From NCBI GenBank assembly GCA_027563935.2, contig CM050446.2:25671501-25735500 (forward strand): a stretch of 64,000 nt of DNA, read 5' to 3'. This stretch comes from Costus lasius. Its lineage: Eukaryota > Streptophyta > Magnoliopsida > Zingiberales > Costaceae. The notes under the pieces are model-generated. The model saw only the letters and a program-made list of their open reading frames with translations. It was not told the origin of the DNA and ran no database searches. The translations under genes were made by a program, and so were the position numbers. Position 1 is the stretch's first letter; each line of letters begins with the position of its first letter. Shown here piece after piece: positions 57,991 through 64,000 of this stretch.

Positions 57991-59360
57991 CAGGCCATCA
58001 CGGCCGGACATCTTTCAATTTAAATATCCAATAAGCCATCAAGGCTGGATAAAGAATTAATTTTCACAATATAGTATTATTTGGGAGGTGCGTATGTCGA
58101 CGTTTACCGCCGGGGCATAACTCCTCTGTTGTGTTTATTAAGATTGAAATATCCAACATGCCGTCAGACCGGACATTTTTACCCAACAAGCCATTGTGGC
58201 CGGGTATGTCTCAAATTGAACATCCAACAAGTCATTGAGACCAGATGCCTTCCAGATTCAAATGCTCACAAGTCATCAAGACCGCGCAGTTATCAAATCA
58301 AATATCCAACAAGTCATTATGACCGGATATTTTCAAATTCAAATTATTCAATAAGTCGCAAGACTGGATAATTTTCTTAAATTTAAATATCCAGCAAGTC
58401 GTGAGACCGGATAATTTTTCCAAATTAAATTATCCAACAAGCCGCGATGCCAGATATTTTCCAAATTAAATTATCCAATAAGTCGTGAGACCGGATATTT
58501 CCCCAAATTAAATTATCCAACACGCCGCAAGGCCAGATAATTTTCCAAATTAAATTATCCAACAAGCCGCAAGGCCGGGTAATTTTCCAAATTAAATTAT
58601 CCAATACGTCGCAAGACTGGATAATTTCCCAAATCAAATTATCCAACAAGTCACAAAGACTGGATAATTTCCTCAAACTTAAATATCCAATAAGTCGCAA
58701 GACCGGATATTCCCAAATTAAAGTATCCAACAAGCCGCAAGGCCGGGTAATTTTCCAAATTAAATTATCCAACACGCCGCAAGGCCGGGTAATTTTTCAA
58801 ATTTAAATATCCAACAAGTCATTATGACCGGTTATTTTCTTAAATCAAATTATCCAACAAGTCGCAAAGACTGGATAATTTCCTTAAACGTAAATATCCA
58901 ATATGTCGCAAGATTGGATATTCCCAAATTAAATTATCCAACAAGCCGCAAGGCTGTGTAATTTTCCAATACGCCGACAGGCCGGGTAATTTTCAAATTA
59001 AATTATCCAACACGCCGCGAGGCTGGGTAATTTTCAAAATTAAATTATCCAACACGTCGCAAGGCCGGGTAATTTTTCAAATTTAAATATCCAACAAGTC
59101 GCAAGACCGGATATTTTTCAAATTCAAATTATCCAACAAGTCGCAAGGCCGGATAATTTCCTCAATTCAAAATATCCAACAAGTCGTAAGGCCAGATAAT
59201 TTTCTCAAATTTAAATATCCAACAAATCACAAGACCGGATATTTTCCAAATCCAAATTATCCAACAAGCCACAAGGCCGGATATTTTCCAAACTCAAATC
59301 ATCCAACACGCCGTCAAGGCCGGATGATCTTCCAAATCCAAATATCCAACATGCCTTAAT
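57980..59360. repeat. ~42-bp minisatellite, about 28 units
   Basis: Core unit AAATTAAATTATCCAACAAG then CCGCAAGGCCGGGTAATTTTCC, with variants. The array is interrupted by hairpin copy 2 and ends at hairpin copy 3. Confidence 0.9.
58093..58119. repeat. Conserved hairpin, copy 2
   Basis: Stem TATG/CATA outside and CGACG/CGCCG inside, loop TTTAC, GG bulge. The outer pair changed on both sides relative to copies 1 and 3; one A:C mismatch in the inner stem. Confidence 0.75.
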
Positions 59361-59392
59361 GCTTCACAATGGAATATTGTTTGGGAGGTGCG

Positions 59393-59419
59393 TACGTCGA
59401 TGTTTACCATCGGGGCGTA
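59393..59419. repeat. Conserved hairpin, copy 3
   Basis: Stem TACG/CGTA outside and CGATG/CATCG inside, loop TTTAC, GG bulge. Preceded, like copy 2, by TTTGGGAGGTGCG. Confidence 0.75.
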
Positions 59420-59764
59420 GTTCCTCAATATGATATTGCATTGCCAAGGTCGGATATTCTCAAAGTTCAAACATCTAATATGTCGTCACAAGACCAAACA
59501 CAAATACAAAGCTATCCAAATTGATAAAAGTTCCTCAATTTTATCGCTTATGTTTCATGTCAAGCCACGTATTTTTATGATGTTCATGAATAAAATTGTC
59601 TGGCCTTATATTTTTTTTCATAATATAGATCTCTTAATCAAAGGTTCCTTAATTTTAGAGGTAATTAACAATGAGTGCTTGCGCTCATTGGAAGCCAGAA
59701 CCCATTAAACAATAAGCCTTATTAATTTAAGGTGAATTTAATAAAGGTCATATTACATTTCTAA

Positions 59765-60716
59765 TGTAACACTTTTTGACCCCACGGACCTCAAGCCAAA
59801 TTTCTGTAGAAGAAGGTTTATTGTCTTTATTTTCGTTGACTCAAATAGTATAGTATCCTGTGCATATCGAAGATTTGTTAGTTTTCTATTTTGTAAACCA
59901 GTCAAAGCATGTTATTGTTTTCAGTATCCACGTTGTGGATAGCATAACCAGTTTTCTAGTGTCCACGTGTGTGGACAGTTACATGTTATATTGAGCACAT
60001 ACCCAGTAGTATCCACTATGTGGATAAATCAGGGTCCCAAGTTAGCATGCACCGGGATTCGTAACGCATGGTAGCGCGTGTGTTCACCATGTAAGGTGTG
60101 ATACACCTTATCATGCATATTCGGGGTGACGACCCCACAAGCTAGTAGGTATTGCTCATAGTTGATTTATGCATGGTATCAGTTTTCATATTTGACCCAA
60201 ATAACCTAGTTGAATCAGTTTATCTAATTGCATTATATTTTTCAGTTACAACTTCTAGTTTCAGTTATAGTTTTCAATTCCCAGTATTTAGTTTCAGTTT
60301 CCAGCTTTCAGTTTATAGTTACCAGCTTTCAATTCACAGTTTTCAGTATTCAGTTTATTACAGTTTTATTGTTCATGCTTCTTGCTAGTTTCCCCCCTTT
60401 GAATATAAGGGACTACCCTTTCTTCTGGGGAGAGGCTTACTCAGCAATATTTTGCTGAGTCTGGTTGATATTGCAGGTACTGGTCTCGACTAAGGAAATC
60501 AAAGCATGGATGTAAAGTTTTACTTGAGAGATTATTCTTGAAAGATTATGATTCTTGTATTAAAAGTTATTAACTGAGATCAGGATATTGTAAAAGTGTA
60601 CTCTGATGTGAAGTTTTGTAAAGAGAATTGTGTAGCAGTCAAACTTATATTGTTATTCCTAGATTCTAAAGTTATAATAGATTATTTTATTCTAGTCTTG
60701 GTACTAGGGTGTAACA
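59765..60716 (+). repeat. Solo LTR, probably Tekay/Del-type gypsy
   Basis: Begins TGTAACACTTTTTGACCCC and ends CTAGGGTGTAACA, with TG...CA ends. The region GGCTTACTCAGCAATATTTT and the TTGCAGGTACTGG that follows are typical, from memory, of Tekay/Del LTRs. Flanks TCTAA and ACTAT are not a target duplication. No internal sequence is attached. Contains a row of short palindromes (59925-60136 and 60440-60459). Confidence 0.65.
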
Positions 60717-60900
60717 ACTATACTATATACTATATACTATAATATACTAGACTACATACTATGTATTATATTGTACTATACACTATATACTATATATTAT
60801 GTTTGGTATATTAGTGATGAGACTCTATAGTTTATGTACAGTGTATAATACATAATATAGTGTAGTATATAGTGTATAGTATAGTACACCATATCAAATA
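60717..60900. repeat. TATACTA-rich imperfect palindrome
   Basis: ACTATATACTATA runs on the left mirrored by TATAGTGTATAGTATAG on the right around about 60815. Similar short tract at 30725-30775. Confidence 0.65.
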
Positions 60901-61073
60901 TCTTAAACAGCATATTTTGAGTCTTAATTTTTTATTCTTAAATATTGAATTTTGATTTTTGATTCTTGACTCCTGATCTTGATAAATGATTATTTATTCT
61001 TGAATTTTTATTTTTTTTAGAATCAATTTTTTTATTCTTGAATCATTATTTTTTATTTTTTATTTTTGATAAT
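60901..61073. other. T-rich spacer
   Basis: Repeats of TTTTTGATTCTTGA and TTTTTATTTTT; no gene. Confidence 0.6.
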
Positions 61074-62093
61074 TGATGTGTCCGCAAGTGCACGGTTACT
61101 CGAAGTAATAAAAAATATCGAACCCACAGGGACCTACGTGTTAAGTGCCAAATTGTTGTGTTCTCACTAACTAAGCAAACAATGTATAGTGAAATAAGTC
61201 GTAAGCGTACGATCGGAAACTGTTACGGATTATCAGAGAGAGAAATTTGGGACTAGGGTTTCATCCTTCTTAATTTCTATGACTAAACATAAATAAGTGT
61301 TTGTCAGCTATTCTTGTTGTGATAAAGATAAAATTTACTTATAAATAAATTGCCTCCTCTCGGACGAACAATTTACACCGAATAACCTTCACTCTCGTGA
61401 CTTGCTATTCAATGTTTAAAATAAGTAAATCAGACAAAGAAAGTTAAAAATCACTTTCGTGGCTTAACTCTCAGTGTCAACATCTCAAGCAAAATTAAAT
61501 ATTTTCATATCTTAATTTCACAGGTTTCATTTAAGGGTTTCAAACAATTCAAATCACCTCTCGGTACATATTTTCATGTCTAACTCAATATAAATTCCTA
61601 GATCAAATTATCAACAAGAATTTATGCTTCAAAAATCACGATTTAAGAAAAAATCTATTCTCATAGCCTAAGTTCCTAAAACCATAATTTAAGGGTTCTG
61701 AGTATTATAAGTCACCTCTCAATACATGTTGCAAACTCTAAAACATGCTGATGCTTGAAACTAGAAAAGATTAAAGACAATTATCACTTAAGTAAAATTA
61801 TCATATTGAAGAACAACTTGACAAAATAAAATCATCTAGTCATTTCAGAAATTAAGAGGATTACTCCCCCATGTCCCAAGAAGGTTTTTACGCTATCATG
61901 GTAGAAGAAGTACAATAATTTGTCATTTTAGAAAATTCAGAATTCGAAAAGAAAAGGAAATAGTGTTGTTGTTCATGGGGGTGTGAAAAATTTCACAGCC
62001 CGTAAAATCTATGCTGAAACGTTGTGAACAGTAGTCGCGATCACAGTCTTGCTGATTTCTCCTCCAATCGAGCTTCTTATGAGCTGAAACTTT
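61074..62093 (-). repeat. Athila LTR, 3' half, interrupted
   Basis: On the minus strand it ends ACACATCA at 61074. It aligns with 1952-2890 over its whole length (for example TTATCAGAGAGAGAAA then TGGGACTAGGGTTTC). It stops at GAAACTTT where a + strand Athila LTR starts. The 5' half should reappear beyond the window if this is a nested insertion. Confidence 0.8.
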
Positions 62094-62153
62094 TGATGAC
62101 TCTAAATTTCATAGTGTTTTTCATACTTATTTAGTAGTCTTTTGAGTCATGAT

Positions 62154-62687
62154 TAGGGGTGGCAATTCGTGTTTCGCGTGTCATAACGTGTCGTGTCATA
62201 CTTGACACGTGACACGATTGTGCTTGACACGAACACGACCCGTTTATGTATACGTGTCAATATACGAAACACAGACACGACCCGCTTATTTCACAGGTGA
62301 CACGACACGACACGATTAACACGTTTAATAAATAGGTCGTGTCACATAACACGACACGACACGGCACGATTGACACGATTGACACGATTTATAATATAAA
62401 GTTATTAGATGACACAACACGACACGATTGACACGACACGACATGAATAACCTGTTTAACTCACTATATTAAAATTATCTATAAATTATTAATTTTATAT
62501 AATATATATTATATATGGGTTAGACGGGTCAACCCGCGACACGACACGACACGACACGAATTTTAGCGTGTCATAAACGGGTCGACACGATAATGACACG
62601 AAACACGATTATGTTAAACCCAAACCCGCGAAAACTCGTGTCGTGTCGTGTCGTGTTGGCGGGTCGTATAATTTTTTGCCAGGCCTA
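62154..62687. mobile_element. Non-autonomous hAT MITE with CACGA repeats
   Basis: Ends TAGGGGTGGCAA and (reverse complement) TAGGCCTGGCAA; perfect 8-bp target duplication GTCATGAT at 62146-62153 and 62688-62695. The 534-bp interior is built from CACGACACGACACG and GACACGATT phrases in both orientations. No coding sequence. Confidence 0.93.
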
Positions 62688-62884
62688 GTCATGATCTTAC
62701 TCTTTTGCTTTGTTTTTATACCTTTTTTATCATATACTTCGGAATCTACACCGTCTTTAGTTTTTAATCAATTTCAAGTAAAAAGGCATCATTACCACCG
62801 GTTTTCGAGCAATCTCAATGCATGAATGAGTTCTAACCATCAAGAGGAGTCTACCCATAAAATTTCAGCTCAAAAAGGTTCTTC

Positions 62885-63225
62885 TAGCAAAAATACGGCA
62901 CTGCTGTATTTTGGAACAAAACCGTCACGATACCGTATTTCGCAGGGGATGTTTTGGGTGAAATACGACACCGCCATATGAAACTGCACGCCACCGTATT
63001 ATTCAACATTTTTAACCAGAAGAGTTCGACAAAAACATGACACTACTGTATGAAATTGCACGGTGCCATATTTTGTGGCAATTCTGACCAGAAGACTTCA
63101 GCAAGAATACGACACTGCCGTATTATGAGGCGACATCTTCATGGCACCGTATCTTCTACCCAAAACTCACAGAAAGAAAATACGGCACTACCGTATTCAG
63201 TATACGGTACCGTATTTGTAAACCC
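62885..63225. repeat. Array of TACGGCAC..GCCGTA dyads in the Athila LTR
   Basis: About seven units, e.g. AATACGGCACTGCTGTATTT at 62891 and ACGACACTGCCGTATTA near 63109, spaced 40-60 bp. Counterpart of 3170-3500 in the first Athila LTR. Confidence 0.75.
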
Positions 63226-64000
63226 AGATTTTCGAGTTTTCCGCCGCAAATTTAAAAACTCGATTTCTCGAGATTTAGAGACCTAATTGAAGATCCAAAA
63301 AAAGGGGAAGACTAAGCATAAGTAGGCGAGTAATTTCGAAGCAAAGGGGGGAATTTTGATCGATGACTTGGGGAGAATTAGGAGAATTCGCCGCCGCGCT
63401 AGGGTTCGCCGCCGTTCACAGCTCCGATCATCTCCGGCCTTGATTTTTGGAAGGAAGCTTGCCCTGAGGAAGAAGAACACGCCACTGAAGTTTCAGATTG
63501 AAAGGGAGCCGATCAAGGGAGAAATCATCAATAACACACTCGCAACACTGTTCATCGCGATTGTGAAAGCAAATCTCGGGTTGCAATTCTGTTGCAACCC
63601 TGTTTTGTAATTTTTACTCCTTTACTGCCTCTAATCATTCAAAAACTATATTTTGCTGTGAATCTTCTGTCATGCTAGCTTAATTTCATCTAGGGACATG
63701 GGGGTGTTATTCTCTTGATATATCAATGACTAGATAACTTTTCATACATCAATCTATCTTTGCTATGGTTATTTTACTTAAGTGATTTATGCCTTTAATC
63801 GTTTTTAGTATCATACATTAACATGCTTTAGAGTTTTATGCTATGGACTGAGAAGATGATATCATAGAACTTGGAACCCTAGAGTTTATAATAGGAGCCC
63901 ATCGCAAGAGATTGGTTGCGTTCTTATTTTAGGTTTTAGAAGTTTAATTCTTGTTGATGTTATGACCTAGAAATATTTATTGCTTCAGACATGAAAACAT

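Larger units (their letters stand above)
50500..59764 (+). mobile_element. Tat-like gag-only element or repeat cluster
   Basis: A gag relic (50941-51695) is followed by about 3.5 kb of tandem repeats and non-coding DNA, a polypurine-like tract (55247-55258), a candidate LTR start (TGTTGAACC, 55261), and more minisatellites to 59360. No pol is found. Tat/Ogre elements are known for tandem repeats near their 3' ends, which fits. The right end and the matching 5' LTR could not be fixed, so this is a working outline. Confidence 0.5.
62094..64000 (+). repeat. Athila LTR, 5' part, opposite orientation
   Basis: Starts TGATGACTCTAAATTTC and matches the reverse complement of 3737-2520, including TAGTCTTTTGAGTCAT, GAATCTACACC and TACTTAAGTGATTTATGCC. 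Carries a hAT MITE (62154-62687) and a dyad array (62885-63225), and runs off the right edge. ACTTT at 62089-62093 would be its left target duplication. Confidence 0.8.

Noticed and set aside
52888..59360. CRISPR-like regular repeats
   Set aside because: Units are contiguous and diverged with no unique spacers; the host is a plant.

Overview
The window is nuclear DNA of a flowering plant. The evidence is a spliced multi-exon gene with GT-AG introns of up to about 9.5 kb, several lineages of LTR retrotransposons (Copia, Athila-like Ty3/gypsy, a gag-only Tat-like element, a Tekay/Del-like LTR), hAT and Mutator-like DNA elements, and plant-type primer-binding sites (initiator Met tRNA and Asp tRNA). 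The species cannot be fixed from the sequence. There are no operons, CRISPR arrays or rRNA genes.

The only cellular gene is an ABC1/ADCK (UbiB/COQ8-type) atypical kinase on the + strand. Twelve exons between 6147 and 30440 join into an uninterrupted 364-residue C-terminal portion with the catalytic loop, the DFG metal-binding motif and a hydrophobic C-terminal tail. Its 5' exons are not visible and should lie left of the window or be lost. Its introns hold a decayed hAT element (6778-9920), two tandem duplications (one copying exon 5), a young Copia element (13379-22465), small inverted-repeat elements and an old Athila (about 26460-30073). Apart from the decayed exon-5 copy, exonic sequence is untouched.

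Left flank (1-5700): a minus-strand Athila (gag, primer site, LTR) is inserted in the gag of an older short-LTR Copia fragment, followed by a 370-bp AT-rich tandem duplication.

Right flank: 30864-38446 is an LTR-internal-LTR-internal-LTR chain of a gag-only element, broken by a Mutator-type MITE and by a GC-rich TIR element, with a second TIR element at its right edge. At 39543-48005 lies a 5'-truncated + strand Athila with decayed RT, RNase H and integrase, an env-position ORF with one stop, and an LTR. At 48497-48912 there is a large foldback. About 49060-59760 is Tat-like gag-only DNA rich in minisatellites, with a hairpin present three times that shows compensatory changes. At 59765-60716 is a solo Tekay/Del-like LTR carrying a row of short palindromes. 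From 61074 to the end, two Athila LTRs lie head to head, the + strand one carrying a hAT MITE with a perfect 8-bp target duplication.

By eye the youngest event is the Copia insertion (LTRs differ at about 8 of 1674 positions, perfect TTTAA target duplication, one frameshift in its polyprotein). The rest is layered older insertion, truncation and tandem duplication around one gene. I see no new multi-gene system. The most unusual structures are the covarying hairpin linked to the minisatellites, the regularly spaced dyads in the Athila LTRs, the exon-5 decoy and the 51-nt-arm foldback.
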